64,000 bases of DNA from Chitinivibrionales bacterium (GCA_035516255.1 DATJAL010000027.1:1-64000); one strand, 5' to 3'. Shown: positions 28,091-38,154, counted from the stretch's first letter. Numbers and translations are program-made. The notes: a model not told the origin generated them from the sequence alone.

Positions 28091-28834
28091 ATGCGCTATT
28101 TCTTCCGCGTCGAATACGACGGCACCGGATTTGGCGGGTGGCAGTCGCAGACCAACGCGCCGAGCATCCAGGACGCGCTGTCCAGCACGTTTGCGACCGT
28201 GCTTCGTTGCGAATGCACGGTGACCGGGGCGGGCCGTACCGACGCGGGCGTGCACGCGCGCGCACAGGGCGCGCACGTTGACGTTCCGGTGCCGATCGAC
28301 GTTGCGAAATGCGAACACTCGCTGAACGCCGTGCTTCCCGACGGCATCTGCGTGTACGGCATGCAGCGGGTCGCAGACGATTTCCACGCGCGGTATTCGG
28401 CGAAGAAGCGGCGCTACAAGTATTACCTTGCCGAAAGGAAAAAGCCGCTTTTTTACAAAAGGGTATGGATGGTGTTTTACGACGTGGACTGGGACAAGGT
28501 GCAAAAAAATATCCCTCTGCTGCTCGGCACGCATGATTTCTCCGCCTTCTGCTCGAGCGACACGACCACCGAAAACATGGTATGCGCCGTTTCGGAGGCA
28601 TCGCTTTCGCTGGAGGCCGGCAACAGGGTATTTTTAATAGCCGCCGACCGGTTCGTGTATAAAATGGTGCGCTCCATTGTGGGAACGCTCATTGACATCG
28701 GAAGAGGAAGGCTGGACACGACGATCAGGGACATTATCGAAAGTAAAGACCGAAAAAAAGCCGGCGAAACCGCGCCGGCGTGCGGGCTTGTGCTTGATTA
28801 TGTGGAATATCCTGGGATTAATGACAATGTATAA
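28091..28834 (+). CDS. truA: tRNA pseudouridine(38-40) synthase
   Basis: The 247-residue protein opens with FFRVEYDGTGFGGWQSQ and carries the catalytic motif GAGRTDAGVHA, with the nucleophile Asp at residue 51. It also has RRYKYYLAERKKP and VYKMVRSIVGTLIDIGRGR, standard TruA motifs. It converts uridines 38-40 in the anticodon stem of many tRNAs to pseudouridine. It begins about 96 nt after holA and may share its transcript. The length is normal. Confidence 0.95.
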   Translation: MRYFFRVEYDGTGFGGWQSQTNAPSIQDALSSTFATVLRCECTVTGAGRTDAGVHARAQGAHVDVPVPIDVAKCEHSLNAVLPDGICVYGMQRVADDFHARYSAKKRRYKYYLAERKKPLFYKRVWMVFYDVDWDKVQKNIPLLLGTHDFSAFCSSDTTTENMVCAVSEASLSLEAGNRVFLIAADRFVYKMVRSIVGTLIDIGRGRLDTTIRDIIESKDRKKAGETAPACGLVLDYVEYPGINDNV

Positions 28835-28917
28835 AAATATTCCGGTAAAGTTAAAAAGATGTTGTATAACTGACTTTTCGATTGGAGTCACGATGGCGAT
28901 TGACAAAATATAAGTTC

Positions 28918-29001
28918 GCCGACGGGCCAGGGCGGTCCGGCAACGAGGCGTATAGCCGAGCCCGAAAGGGGGCCCGCCGCCGTCTTCGGCGGGGCGCCCG
29001 G
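28918..29001. repeat. GC-rich palindromic spacer, possible partial family Q element
   Basis: On the minus strand this reads GGGCGCCCCGCC..GGCGGCGGG, similar in start to Q copy 1 at 5631 (GGGCGCCCCGCTG). The hairpin GCCGCCGTCTTCGGCGGGGC lies just before the HtrA gene. Membership in family Q is uncertain. Confidence 0.4.
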
Positions 29002-29032
29002 TTTTACTTTATCTTTTTTAGAAAGAACCACC

Positions 29033-30265
29033 ATGCAAAAAAGAATTTTATCGTCGTCCGCCGGGAAAACGGGGCTTTACATTCTTTTCCTCGTTCTCGG
29101 CCTCATCGTGGGAGGAATTGCGGGAGCGGAAATTTTCAAACGGTATAATAAGGCCGGGGAATCGCAAACGGCCCTGTTGCAGAAAGCCGACACCGCCTCG
29201 GCAGCGGCGCTGGAAGCAAGCCATGGCGCAAACATTCCGGCCGTTGAGGGCACGCGCTCGAATGCCATCGTGCGGGCCACGAAAATGATCTCGCCGTGCG
29301 TGGTGGGCATCACCGTGACGCAGCTGCAGGTGGTACGGCGCTCCTATTCCTCCGACGAGTTTTTCGATTTCTTCTTTGCGCCGGAGCTCGTGCCCCGCGT
29401 CAAGGAGGTCGAGCGCATGGGTTCGGGCTTTCTGTTTTCCAGGGACGGCTTCATTCTCACCAACTACCATGTCGTTGAAGGCGCGCAGAAGCTGTTCGTG
29501 ACGTTTTCGGACGGCCACCAGGCCGAGGGCCGCGTAGTGGGCGTGGACCCGCAGACCGACCTCGCCGTGGTGGCGGCCAAGGGCGACAATTTCCCCTTTG
29601 CAAAGCTCGGCAGCTCCGACAACCTCATGATCGGCGAATGGGCCATCGCCATCGGCAACCCGTTCGGGTTCTTCATCAACGACGCGCGGCCCACCGTGAC
29701 CGTGGGCGTCATCTCGGCGGTCGACCGCAACTTCGCACCGAGCGAGGGCGTGTATTACCAGGGCATGATCCAGACCGACGCGGCCATCAACCAGGGCAAT
29801 TCGGGCGGGCCGCTCGTGGACGCGCTCGGCGAGGTGATCGGCATCAACACCTTCATCTTCACCGGCAGCGATTCGTACCGCGGCTCCATCGGCATCGGCT
29901 TCGCCATCCCCATCGACCGGGCGAAGCGCGTTTCAAAGGAGCTCATCGCCTATGGAAAACGCCGCATGATCTACACGGGCATCTCGGTGCAGGACCTCAA
30001 CCGCTCCCTCGCGCTGGCGCTCGGCTACGACCGCACCACCGGGGTTGTCATATCGGAAATCACCAAGAAGAGCCCGGGCGAAACGGCAAAACTCACCCGC
30101 GGCGACATCATCGTGCAGATGGGCGGACGGGAGATCAGGTCGTCGGCCGACATCGGCGGGTTCTTTCTCGATTATTTCGTGGGCGACACGGTCGGCATCT
30201 CCTACGTGAGAAAAGGAAAAACTTACAACACCACGATCGTGTTGGGAGAGTACAAGGGGCATTGA
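29033..30265 (+). CDS. HtrA/Deg-type periplasmic serine protease
   Basis: The 410-residue protein has a membrane anchor (about 13-33), a trypsin-like domain and one PDZ domain (about 310-400). The catalytic triad is intact: His146 in TNYHVVE, Asp176 in QTDLAVV, Ser257 in GNSGGPL. A single PDZ and N-terminal anchor fit DegS-like or HtrA-type proteases that act on misfolded or signalling proteins in the periplasm. It lies alone between truA and the DUF4321 gene; no sigma-E or anti-sigma gene is visible. Confidence 0.93.
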   Translation: MQKRILSSSAGKTGLYILFLVLGLIVGGIAGAEIFKRYNKAGESQTALLQKADTASAAALEASHGANIPAVEGTRSNAIVRATKMISPCVVGITVTQLQVVRRSYSSDEFFDFFFAPELVPRVKEVERMGSGFLFSRDGFILTNYHVVEGAQKLFVTFSDGHQAEGRVVGVDPQTDLAVVAAKGDNFPFAKLGSSDNLMIGEWAIAIGNPFGFFINDARPTVTVGVISAVDRNFAPSEGVYYQGMIQTDAAINQGNSGGPLVDALGEVIGINTFIFTGSDSYRGSIGIGFAIPIDRAKRVSKELIAYGKRRMIYTGISVQDLNRSLALALGYDRTTGVVISEITKKSPGETAKLTRGDIIVQMGGREIRSSADIGGFFLDYFVGDTVGISYVRKGKTYNTTIVLGEYKGH

Positions 30266-30337
30266 TTATTTACAATGCGATATAACCACCGCATAAAAAC
30301 TATATTTAGAGTAACTTTTTCGTCCGTTGTTGGCGTT

Positions 30338-30450
30338 GTCATCCCCGAGCCCGATCGGGGATCCATTCGGGAAAAATGGATTGGCATGAACCCAAACTCC
30401 CGCAGTGTTGCATGCAGTTATAGTCGTTTTCCCGCGTACGCGGGAATGAC
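30338..30450. repeat. Double-hairpin intergenic repeat, family R copy 2
   Basis: It is bounded by GTCATCCCCG and CGCGGGAATGAC and contains the hairpins CCCCGAGCCCGATCGGGG and CCCGCGTACGCGGG. It could double as a terminator-like structure downstream of the HtrA gene. Confidence 0.6.
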
Positions 30451-30507
30451 ATGATGGCGAGCGGTCATCCGACAAATTTTTTTAAATCGCCCGGAAGGAA
30501 ATAAATT

Positions 30508-30804
30508 ATGGCAATCGGCTTCAAAGACAGAAACATCTGGACCCTGATCCTCATCGTCATCGTGGGCATCCTCATCGGCGCATACCTCAGCACGCTGTTC
30601 ACCCTCATCCCGGGATCCAGCAACGTGGTGAAGAACCTGTTCACCTACAATATCAGCTTCGGGTTCGGCGACTTCGTAAACAACAAGCCGCTCCTCATCG
30701 ACCTGGCCGCGATCAAGTTCCAGCTCGGGTTCCAGATGAAATTCAACCTGCTCTCCCTGGTCGGCGTGGCCCTGAGCCTCTACCTGTTCAGATGGTACCG
30801 GTAA
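30508..30804 (+). CDS. DUF4321-family small membrane protein
   Basis: The 98-residue protein has a hydrophobic helix near the N-terminus (about 12-32, LILIVIVGILIGAYLS), a central loop and a second hydrophobic segment (about 72-95) ending FRWYR. The pattern and size match DUF4321, small membrane proteins of unknown role. A GGAAGGAAA ribosome site stands upstream. It is followed by gatA after 16 nt and is probably co-transcribed with it. Confidence 0.8.
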   Translation: MAIGFKDRNIWTLILIVIVGILIGAYLSTLFTLIPGSSNVVKNLFTYNISFGFGDFVNNKPLLIDLAAIKFQLGFQMKFNLLSLVGVALSLYLFRWYR

Positions 30805-30820
30805 CACGGGGCGCTGCTCA

Positions 30821-32260
30821 ATGAACTTCTTTGACGGGCCCGTGTCGGGCGTTGCCGAACAATGCAGCAAGGGAAAAATCTCGAGCAAAGAGATCGTTTC
30901 GCGCGCGCTCGGCCTTATTGCCGAACGCGACAAGGGCATCCATTCGTTCATCTCGGTCCAGCCCGAGGCCGCGCTCGCCCGCGCAGAAGAGCTTGACAAA
31001 CTCCCTGCTCCGGCAAAAAACAAAATGCCCCTGTTCGGCATTCCGGTCGCGGTGAAAGACAACATCTGCACCGAGGGCACGGCCACCACCTGCGCCTCGA
31101 AGATCCTCGAAAATTTTATCCCGCCCTACAACGCAAGCGTCGTGGAGGCGCTCATTGCCGCAGGCGCCGTGATCGTGGGCAAGACCAACCTCGATGAATT
31201 CGCCATGGGCTCGAGCACCGAAAATTCATTTTTCGGCGTGACAAGAAATCCCAGCAACCCCGACTATATTCCCGGCGGATCGAGCGGCGGCAGCGCGGCC
31301 GCCGTTGCCGCGGGGTTCGTGCCGCTCGCGCTGGGATCGGACACCGGCGGCTCCATACGCCAGCCGTGCTGCCACTGCGGTGTTCCCGGGCTCAAGCCCA
31401 CCTACGGCAGGGTGTCGCGCTACGGGCTCGTGGCGTTCGCGTCGTCGCTCGACCAGATCGGCCCGATCGCCGCCGACGTACGCGACCTCGGGCTGCTGCT
31501 TTCGGTGATATCCGGACCTGACAAACGCGACTCCACCTGCGCTGGCAAGCGGTTTGAAAACGATCCGCTTCTTTACAAGAGCGACATGAAGGGCCTCACC
31601 GTCGGCGTGCCCAAGGAATATTTCGGCGAGGGGCTGTCCGCGGAGGTGCGCCGCCTCATCGAATCGGCCATGGCGAAATTGAAAACCGCGGGCTGCGCCT
31701 TCGTCGACGTGTCCCTCCCCAACCTCGGGTACGGCATCGCCACCTACTACATCGTGTGCACGGCCGAGGCGTCGAGCAACCTCGCGCGTTACGACGGCGT
31801 CAAGTACGGGTATCGCGCGAAAGACCCGAAATCCCTCATCGACATGTACCAGACCACGCGGCGCGAGGGGTTCGGGCCGGAAGTAAAGCGCCGCATCATG
31901 CTCGGCACCTACGTGCTGTCGTCGGGCTACTACGACGCCTATTACCTCAAGGCGGCCCGGGTGCGCACGCTCATCGGCCGCGACTTCGACGGCGCGTTTA
32001 CAAAATGCGACGCGGTGATCTCCCCGGTCTCCGCAACGCCCGCGTTCAGGATCGGCGAAAAAACCGACGATCCGCTCCAGATGTACCTCACCGACATCTA
32101 CACCGTGTCCGCCAACCTCGCGGCTATCCCCGGCATCTCGGTCCCGTGCGGCAGCGCGGGCGGCCTTCCCGTGGGCGTGCAGTTCATGGCGCCAAAATGG
32201 CGGGAAGACACGCTGATCAGACTGGGGTTTACGGTGCAGGAATTGACGAAGAGTAAATAA
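30821..32260 (+). CDS. gatA: Asp-tRNA(Asn)/Glu-tRNA(Gln) amidotransferase subunit A
   Basis: The 479-residue amidase-family protein has the full Ser-cisSer-Lys triad at the positions usual for GatA: Lys79 (VAVKDNI), Ser154 (GGSSGGS) and Ser178 ([11 protein letters not shown]). It also shows the GatA end motif around [20 protein letters not shown]. GatA supplies ammonia from glutamine in the GatCAB complex that transamidates misacylated tRNA. gatC and gatB are not adjacent and must lie elsewhere. Confidence 0.95.
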   Translation: MNFFDGPVSGVAEQCSKGKISSKEIVSRALGLIAERDKGIHSFISVQPEAALARAEELDKLPAPAKNKMPLFGIPVAVKDNICTEGTATTCASKILENFIPPYNASVVEALIAAGAVIVGKTNLDEFAMGSSTENSFFGVTRNPSNPDYIPGGSSGGSAAAVAAGFVPLALGSDTGGSIRQPCCHCGVPGLKPTYGRVSRYGLVAFASSLDQIGPIAADVRDLGLLLSVISGPDKRDSTCAGKRFENDPLLYKSDMKGLTVGVPKEYFGEGLSAEVRRLIESAMAKLKTAGCAFVDVSLPNLGYGIATYYIVCTAEASSNLARYDGVKYGYRAKDPKSLIDMYQTTRREGFGPEVKRRIMLGTYVLSSGYYDAYYLKAARVRTLIGRDFDGAFTKCDAVISPVSATPAFRIGEKTDDPLQMYLTDIYTVSANLAAIPGISVPCGSAGGLPVGVQFMAPKWREDTLIRLGFTVQELTKSK

Positions 32261-32279
32261 TATTAATAAAAATAGTATT

Positions 32280-32440
32280 GGAGGGGGAAGTCTCCCCCTG
32301 GCCCCCGGCTTCCGGCGCACCTTAATTGCTATTAATAAATTTTTTCAAGAGTGCGCCGGCGATCCGGGGGCACACCCCTCCTGGGTGCGGCCGGGTACCG
32401 TGATTTGCAGGATTCACCCATCCGCTGGGAGCACCCGCGG
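32280..32440. repeat. Structured intergenic repeat, family P copy 4
   Basis: It begins GAGGGGGAAGTCTCCCCCTGG and ends TGGGAGCACCCGCGG, with CTGGGTGCGGCCGGGTACCG as in copy 1. The central hairpin is CCGGCGCAC (32312-32320) with GTGCGCCGG (32351-32359). The rest of the 32261-32741 gap has a small hairpin, CCCCTTTCCCTGATTCGGGG, near 32552, and no gene. Confidence 0.75.
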
Positions 32441-32741
32441 ACGATTGCTAAAAAAGAATTTGCAAACGTCACCCTGGGCCTGTCAAGGGGTTGCTGTCGT
32501 CCAATAACCTGATTACTTTCCACGGCTGACTTGCGACAGACCTGTTTCCGCTCCCCTTTCCCTGATTCGGGGAAAGGGGGCGGGGGATTCGTTTTACTGA
32601 TTGTTCTTTGCTGACTGCTGGCCGGTGACCGCTGTCCGCTGATTTCATTCCTCTATCCTGACTGAAACCGTTGCCTCACTGTTTAGACCATGTAAAGGAC
32701 ACATTCCTGCATCCTCTTTAATTATTTTTATCCTATCATCT

Positions 32742-33278
32742 ATGGATTCCAAATCCATAAAAAATCTTCTCTTCCTGTTAAGCATATCAACCGGCGTAGT
32801 CTTGATTTTTTCCTCCTGCGCCGCTTCCTACCGCGCCGTCACCGACTCCTCGGGAAAAATCCATTACTACGTTCCCGCGAACTACGATTACCGCAAGGAT
32901 TACAAAGTGCCTGAAGATAAATTGAAAAAAATCACCGACTCCTATCTCGGCGTGCGGTACAAAAACGGCGGCATGGACCGCTGCGGGTTCGATTGCTCGG
33001 GCTTCGTGTGCGTGGTGTTCAGGGAGCTCAACCATGCAAGGCTCCCCCGCTCCACCCGGCAGCTCAAATGGCTCGGCCGCGGTATTGCGGTGCGCGACGC
33101 GAGGCCCGGCGACCTGATGTTTTTCAAGGGCGGCGTGTTCAACGCGGTCAACCACGTGGGCATTTACATGGGCGGCAATTCCTTCGTCCATGCGAGCACA
33201 TCAAGCGGCGTGCGGTACGACAGGCTTGACGACGAGTATTACACAAAGCATTTTGCAATGGTAAGGAGGATTTTCTGA
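32742..33278 (+). CDS. NlpC/P60-family lipoprotein (cell-wall hydrolase)
   Basis: The 178-residue protein has a signal peptide with lipobox FSSC (Cys26) and an NlpC/P60 domain (about 60-178). The catalytic residues are present: Cys85 in FDCSGF, His138 in NHVGIY and His150 in FVHAS. Enzymes of this type cut peptide links in peptidoglycan. Its stop shares one base with the pheA start (TGATG), so the two are coupled, though their functions are unrelated. No clear ribosome site precedes the ATG. Confidence 0.9.
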   Translation: MDSKSIKNLLFLLSISTGVVLIFSSCAASYRAVTDSSGKIHYYVPANYDYRKDYKVPEDKLKKITDSYLGVRYKNGGMDRCGFDCSGFVCVVFRELNHARLPRSTRQLKWLGRGIAVRDARPGDLMFFKGGVFNAVNHVGIYMGGNSFVHASTSSGVRYDRLDDEYYTKHFAMVRRIF

Positions 33279-34129
33279 TGAAGATCGCGTTTGCAGGGGA
33301 AAGGGGAGCGTTTGCGGAGCTTGCCGCGGCCCAGTATTTCGGGCCGGCCCACTCGCTGGCACCGGTGCCCGAGTTCGAGGACGTGTTTGTGGCGGTGGAG
33401 CGCGGCAGGGCCGCTCAGGGCATCATTCCCATAGAGAACTCGCTCACCGGCAGCATCCACCAGAACTACGACCTGCTTCTGGAAGGCGATCTCTCCATCA
33501 CCGGCGAGATATTTTTACGGGTCTCCCATTATCTCATCGCAAACCACGGGGTGAAGCCGCACAACGTGATGCGCGTGTATTCACACCCGCAGGGGCTTGC
33601 GCAATGCAAAAAGTTCCTCAGGAAAATGCCCCAGGCCGAGCGCGTTCCCGTGTCCAACACCGCGGCGGCGGTGCGCAAGATAAAGGACTGCCGGCTCCTT
33701 GACGCAGCGGCAATCGCCTCGCTCCAGGCCGCGATCGATTACGACATGAACGTTCTTGCCAAGAACATCGAGGACAACAAGGCCAACATCACCCGGTTCC
33801 TCATCCTGTCCAAAAAAGCCGCGCCATTGCCGCGGCGCAGCGCCGGCCTCAAGACCTCGGTGGTGTTCTCGCTCAAGAACATGCCCGGCGCGCTGTTCAA
33901 GGGCCTGAGCGTGTTCGCGCTGCGCGACGTCGATCTGCTCAAGATCGAATCGCGGCCGGTGCACGGCAAACCCTTCGAATACCTGTTTTACCTCGACTTT
34001 GCAGGCGGGAGCGGCGAGGAGCGCCAGGCAAACGCGCTCAACCACCTGCGGGAGATCACGGTGTTCTGCCGGGTGCTCGGCTCGTACGAGCGGGGAAAGC
34101 TGGTGCACCCGGAGTATAAAAAAAGGTAG
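33278..34129 (+). CDS. pheA: Prephenate dehydratase
   Basis: The 283-residue protein has a prephenate dehydratase domain (about 1-180) with GERGAFAELAA, GIIPIENSLTGSI and the catalytic ANITRFLIL (TRF motif). An ACT regulatory domain (about 195-275) follows, with GALFKGLSVFALRDVDLLKI and ESRPV, the phenylalanine-binding motifs. It makes phenylpyruvate and is probably feedback-inhibited by phenylalanine. The chorismate mutase domain found in E. coli PheA is absent, as in many stand-alone forms. Confidence 0.95.
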   Translation: MKIAFAGERGAFAELAAAQYFGPAHSLAPVPEFEDVFVAVERGRAAQGIIPIENSLTGSIHQNYDLLLEGDLSITGEIFLRVSHYLIANHGVKPHNVMRVYSHPQGLAQCKKFLRKMPQAERVPVSNTAAAVRKIKDCRLLDAAAIASLQAAIDYDMNVLAKNIEDNKANITRFLILSKKAAPLPRRSAGLKTSVVFSLKNMPGALFKGLSVFALRDVDLLKIESRPVHGKPFEYLFYLDFAGGSGEERQANALNHLREITVFCRVLGSYERGKLVHPEYKKR

Positions 34130-34204
34130 GCCGGTTGATGCGTTGACGGAGAGCAATCACGGCGAGAGGAGCGGCAAAGTTGACAAAGGCGACTGAAAGG
34201 CTTC

Positions 34205-35704
34205 CTACCTTTTACCATATCCGGGGCAGTCCTGCGGAAGCGGCCGGTCCTTCTTGCGCTGGAAAAGGTAGATAAAACCGGTATTTTTCTTGGTTTTATA
34301 AAAGGAGGCAAATTCATAGGGGCCCGTTCGCTGGGATTGCGCCCCCATCAGCTGTTCGAACTGCACCAGGTCACTGCTGCCCAAGTCGTTGATGATAAAC
34401 ACCACGATTCCCTTTGAGACACATCGCAGCGGGCTGTTGTTCGCCCCCACTTCGCGAAATAATACTATCTTCCCCGACGCCTCTTCGCCCAATTGGTAGG
34501 AAAAATATGCCAGCGAACGGCCGCAGATAATCACGTCGGCCGGCTTTTCCATCTTGCGCAGCGCGCCGAGAACCTGCTTCCTCGCTTCCTGAATTATCGT
34601 GTCGGCCATGACGTTCAACACCGTTGTTTTTATGACGTCGTGCCTGAATCCGAAGTTCAGCAGGGCGATGAATGTCGCGGTGTAAATCAGCCTGTTTTTG
34701 ATCCATTCGGCCATGGCGACCGTCAGGTACAGGCAGCACAGGAGCATGGGAAACGAAAGAAACCGCACGTGGACGATGACGGGCTTGACAAAAGACATGA
34801 GCCAGAAGGCAAGAAACGGCAGCAGGAAGAGCGCGGCCAAGAGCAGGTGATCGTCGGTACGCTTCCGGACCACAAAGTAGCACAGCCCCGCCAGGCCCGC
34901 CAGGTGCACGGGCCAGAAGAAGCTGCTTATCACATTGTCAAGCGTGGCGGGCCAGTATCCCGCAAAGGTCACCGGCGCAAGCATGAGCGACGCCATATAA
35001 TCCTGCGTCACGTCGCCGGAGTAGGTGGCGGACCCCGCAATGCGCAGGTCGACCAGGGCCCACACCAGCGGCGCCGCGAACGCGAGCGCGTACCACCAGG
35101 AGAATCCCCGCTCCCGCCTGAACCGCGAAACCAGCATGACGAGGGCGGGGACCGCCCACGCCTCGGGGCGCACCAGTCCTGCGCCGAGAAAGAAGAGAGA
35201 GGCCTGCAGCGGCCGTTTTTTTATGAATGCGTAGGCACCGCCGAGCAGGAGAAAGAAGTACAGCATGGGGTAATATGCCGACAGGATGAACTCGGGCAGC
35301 ACCGTGGTGTTGCAGGCGATAAACAGGACGAACGCGGCCAGCCCGGTCCAACACGACGCGCCGAAATGCACGGCGAGTTTCATGAGCAGCCAGAGCACCC
35401 CGGCCCCAAACGCGCACATCACGGAATACAGCGCGCCGTGCCATAAAAGACCGCACAGCACAATAAACAGCGGTTTAGGCGTTTCGGGCGGAAGTCCGTA
35501 GTGATGGCCGAGGATGTTGAGCCACATTATTTTGTAGCTGAAAAAGGGATCCTCGCGCTTGCCGCCGAACACGAGCGGCAGAAGAAGAAGCACAATATAG
35601 GCCGCCATGAAGATGATAATAAGTTTGAAATCGTACGGCCGTGAAGCGTTCCTCTGTTTCTTCATGTCAACGTTTACGGCGGCTGTGTCGTTGCGTTTTT
35701 TCAC
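34205..35704 (-). CDS. Multi-spanning membrane protein, GT-C glycosyltransferase-like
   Basis: The 499-residue protein has about ten hydrophobic segments from residue 28 to about 360, then a soluble C-terminal domain (about 370-499) with VIICGRSLAYFSYQLG. The overall shape resembles GT-C (PMT/ArnT-like) glycosyltransferases using lipid-linked sugars, but no diagnostic catalytic motif is certain. GGAGG seven nt before the GTG at 35702-35704 decides that start over an internal ATG at 35663-35665. The gene stands alone, downstream of a converging pheA. Confidence 0.6.
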   Translation of the reverse strand: MKKRNDTAAVNVDMKKQRNASRPYDFKLIIIFMAAYIVLLLLPLVFGGKREDPFFSYKIMWLNILGHHYGLPPETPKPLFIVLCGLLWHGALYSVMCAFGAGVLWLLMKLAVHFGASCWTGLAAFVLFIACNTTVLPEFILSAYYPMLYFFLLLGGAYAFIKKRPLQASLFFLGAGLVRPEAWAVPALVMLVSRFRRERGFSWWYALAFAAPLVWALVDLRIAGSATYSGDVTQDYMASLMLAPVTFAGYWPATLDNVISSFFWPVHLAGLAGLCYFVVRKRTDDHLLLAALFLLPFLAFWLMSFVKPVIVHVRFLSFPMLLCCLYLTVAMAEWIKNRLIYTATFIALLNFGFRHDVIKTTVLNVMADTIIQEARKQVLGALRKMEKPADVIICGRSLAYFSYQLGEEASGKIVLFREVGANNSPLRCVSKGIVVFIINDLGSSDLVQFEQLMGAQSQRTGPYEFASFYKTKKNTGFIYLFQRKKDRPLPQDCPGYGKR

Positions 35705-35897
35705 CCTGCGGCCTCCAATGAAACTATATGGTCTTGCGAGGTATTTGTCAACGTTATGGTTCAGGAGAAAATGCCGTCGGCCTTCACCGCGCTGAACATT
35801 GTCAAGAAAGGTTTGCCTCGGCAGAAGAGTTTCCGCTCAACATTCCGCCGGCACGAGGACGCCAGGATTTACGCCGTCCGATTGAATGAGCGGGCCG

Positions 35898-36941
35898 CTA
35901 ATGAACCGTCTCCACGTCCAGCACCACGAACGTACCCGGCAGTATGGCCGGACGCGGTTTCGGGTTTTCGGGCGTCGGCGCCGGCGCAAGACCGAAATCG
36001 GCGGTCGGCAGATACAGGTGATGTGTCTTTTCATTAATCGTAACGGTGCGCGCGCCCTTCTGCGTGGCCACGGTCTCCAGCACCGTGCAGGCGCCGTCCT
36101 TCTCTTCCTGCACCACCGTGAGGGTACCGTCGCCGCACGATGCGTAGGCGCGTTTGTAAACAGGATCGAACGCCGCGCCGTCGCAGTGGTCTCCGATGGG
36201 AAGCGAGGCAATCACCTTCCCGCTCTTCACGTCGGCAACAACCATGCGCTTGTTCCCGCAGCCGATAAACAGAAGACTCTTTGCATTGTCGAGCGCTATT
36301 CCGGTGGGGCTCTCGCCGGGCGCGATGGAAAAGCTCCTCACCGTTTTCATCGCCTTGGTGTCGATCACCTCCACCAGGCTCTTGTCCTCAAGATTGACGT
36401 AGAGCAGCCCCTTCCCGTCGCTTGCCGGGAACTCGGGCTTGCCGTCGAGCGCGACGGTCGCCGCCACGTTGCACGTTTTCGCGTCGATCACCGTGGCGTT
36501 GGCGCTCCTGCCGTTGAAACAGAACACCGCATGGGAAAACGCGTCGTATATCATTGCATCCGGTCCCGCGCCCGTCGCCGCGATTTTCCGCAGTACCTTG
36601 AGGGTTGACAAATCAAAGACGGTAATCGATGTGTCCTTACCGTTGCTGGTGAACCCTTTTCCCGCGTCGGCCGCGATGACCGCGGCGTGCACACCTTTGG
36701 TGTCGGGGATCACACCGAGAAGTTTTCCGGTTTTGCCATCCATCACCTGGACCATGGTCGCATGGGAAACAAACACGCGCCCGGTGGCGCTGTCGGCGGT
36801 GATGATGTCCCACCCGCCGTCGCCGTCGAGGTGGAATTTGTTGGCGATCCGGTAATGAGAACCGGCCGTTTGCGCCGACACCTGGACATAATAGGAAAAT
36901 ATCGTGGCGGCAATTACGAAAATAACCGTCATTTTTTTCAT
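35898..36941 (-). CDS. Secreted YncE-like beta-propeller protein
   Basis: The 347-residue protein has a signal peptide (about 1-23) and repeated blades with VQVMDGKTGKLLGVIPDTKG, VFDLSTLKVLRKI, VIDAKTCNVAATV and VADVKSGKVIASL. These D-x-x-T/S-x-K-V/L repeats define the YncE family of seven-bladed propellers. The substrate or partner is unknown. It has its own gap on both sides and no evident operon. Confidence 0.85.
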   Translation of the reverse strand: MKKMTVIFVIAATIFSYYVQVSAQTAGSHYRIANKFHLDGDGGWDIITADSATGRVFVSHATMVQVMDGKTGKLLGVIPDTKGVHAAVIAADAGKGFTSNGKDTSITVFDLSTLKVLRKIAATGAGPDAMIYDAFSHAVFCFNGRSANATVIDAKTCNVAATVALDGKPEFPASDGKGLLYVNLEDKSLVEVIDTKAMKTVRSFSIAPGESPTGIALDNAKSLLFIGCGNKRMVVADVKSGKVIASLPIGDHCDGAAFDPVYKRAYASCGDGTLTVVQEEKDGACTVLETVATQKGARTVTINEKTHHLYLPTADFGLAPAPTPENPKPRPAILPGTFVVLDVETVH

Positions 36942-37007
36942 GGGTTCCTCCCTGTGTTACCGATAATCCTGCAGACGCAAAAACTTTCGGACATGTCTTT
37001 TACGAGG

Positions 37008-38144
37008 CTACGCCCCTGCCGCAAACTCCCGCAGCCGCCTTCCCGACTTCATATGCTCTGCCAGTCGCATCAGTTCCGGTTTTGCATGGAAAAAAAGCGC
37101 CTTGAAGGCCGGACAGAGGACATTGAGTCCCGGCTCGCCGTCCGCGGTGAAGGCCGTCCGGTCCTTGGGGCACCCGCCGTTGCAGAACGCAAGCGCGCCG
37201 CACTGCCGGCATTGCCGGGGAAGCGAGTCACGCTTGGCCGCCCCGAACCGCTTCATTGCCGGGTCGGACGCCAGGTCGCGCAGCGATTTGTCTCTGATAT
37301 TCCCGATCAGGTGCTGCGGATCCGCGAAATGGTCGCATGCGTAAAAGCTCCCGTCGTGCTCCAGCACGGCGGCCTCGCCGCACGCCGGACGGAACAGGCA
37401 CAAGGCGTGCGGCATGCCGTACAGCGGCCGCAGGGCCTCGTCGAATATCTGGACCACGATGCGCCCCACGTCCTCGCGTATCCAGCGGTCGAAGACGCGG
37501 CACAGGAACGCCCCGATATCCTGGGGTCCGGCGCAGAGCCTGCCCGCCCCGGTGAGCGGCAGGAACTGGAGGTAGGCGGCACCGATGCTCCGGAAGAAAT
37601 CGTAGGTTTTGTCGGGCTCGGCCGTGTTGACGGAATGGAGAACGCACAGCACGTTGCAGAAAACGCCTCGCTCCCTGAGCAGGCGGTATGCCGCCACGGC
37701 CCGCTCGTGCGTGGGGCGGCCGTCCGCCGCCCGTCTGAAACGATCGTGGAATTCCTGCGGCCCGTCGATGCTGAGGCCGACCGAAAATCCCTCTTTGGCA
37801 AGAAAATCCGCCCAAGCGGCGTCGAGGAGCAGGCCGTTGGTTTGCAGGCCGTTGGAAAAGGTCCGTCCGGCGGGCGCGTGCGCCCGCTGCAGGCGTATAA
37901 TCGTGCGGAAATAGTCCAGCCCCACGAGCGTTGGCTCTCCGCCGTGCCATTCGAAGTGAGTGGCGGGGCCCGGCGACGCCTCGAAGCGCTGCCGGATGTA
38001 CCGCGCGAGCAGCTCGCCGGACATGCGGCGCGGCCCGGCCGGGAACAATTTCTCTTTGTCAAGGTAATAGCAGTACGTGCAGCGCAGGTTGCAGGCGGGG
38101 CCGGCCGGCTTGGCCATCACCAGGCATTCGGGGGCATGTTCCAA
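37008..38144 (-). CDS. Anaerobic sulfatase-maturase-like radical SAM enzyme
   Basis: The 378-residue protein has the radical SAM CX3CX2C at Cys18, Cys22 and Cys25 (CNLRCTYC), followed by THFEWHGGEPTLVG. A C-terminal SPASM domain has further cysteines (CRQCGALAFCNGGCPKDR) and the anSME-typical FYACDHFADPQHLIGNI. Such enzymes convert a Cys or Ser in sulfatases to formylglycine under anaerobic conditions. No sulfatase gene is in the window. It follows the dienelactone hydrolase gene by 10 nt. Confidence 0.88.
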   Translation of the reverse strand: MEHAPECLVMAKPAGPACNLRCTYCYYLDKEKLFPAGPRRMSGELLARYIRQRFEASPGPATHFEWHGGEPTLVGLDYFRTIIRLQRAHAPAGRTFSNGLQTNGLLLDAAWADFLAKEGFSVGLSIDGPQEFHDRFRRAADGRPTHERAVAAYRLLRERGVFCNVLCVLHSVNTAEPDKTYDFFRSIGAAYLQFLPLTGAGRLCAGPQDIGAFLCRVFDRWIREDVGRIVVQIFDEALRPLYGMPHALCLFRPACGEAAVLEHDGSFYACDHFADPQHLIGNIRDKSLRDLASDPAMKRFGAAKRDSLPRQCRQCGALAFCNGGCPKDRTAFTADGEPGLNVLCPAFKALFFHAKPELMRLAEHMKSGRRLREFAAGA

Positions 38145-38154
38145 CGGCGGCCGC

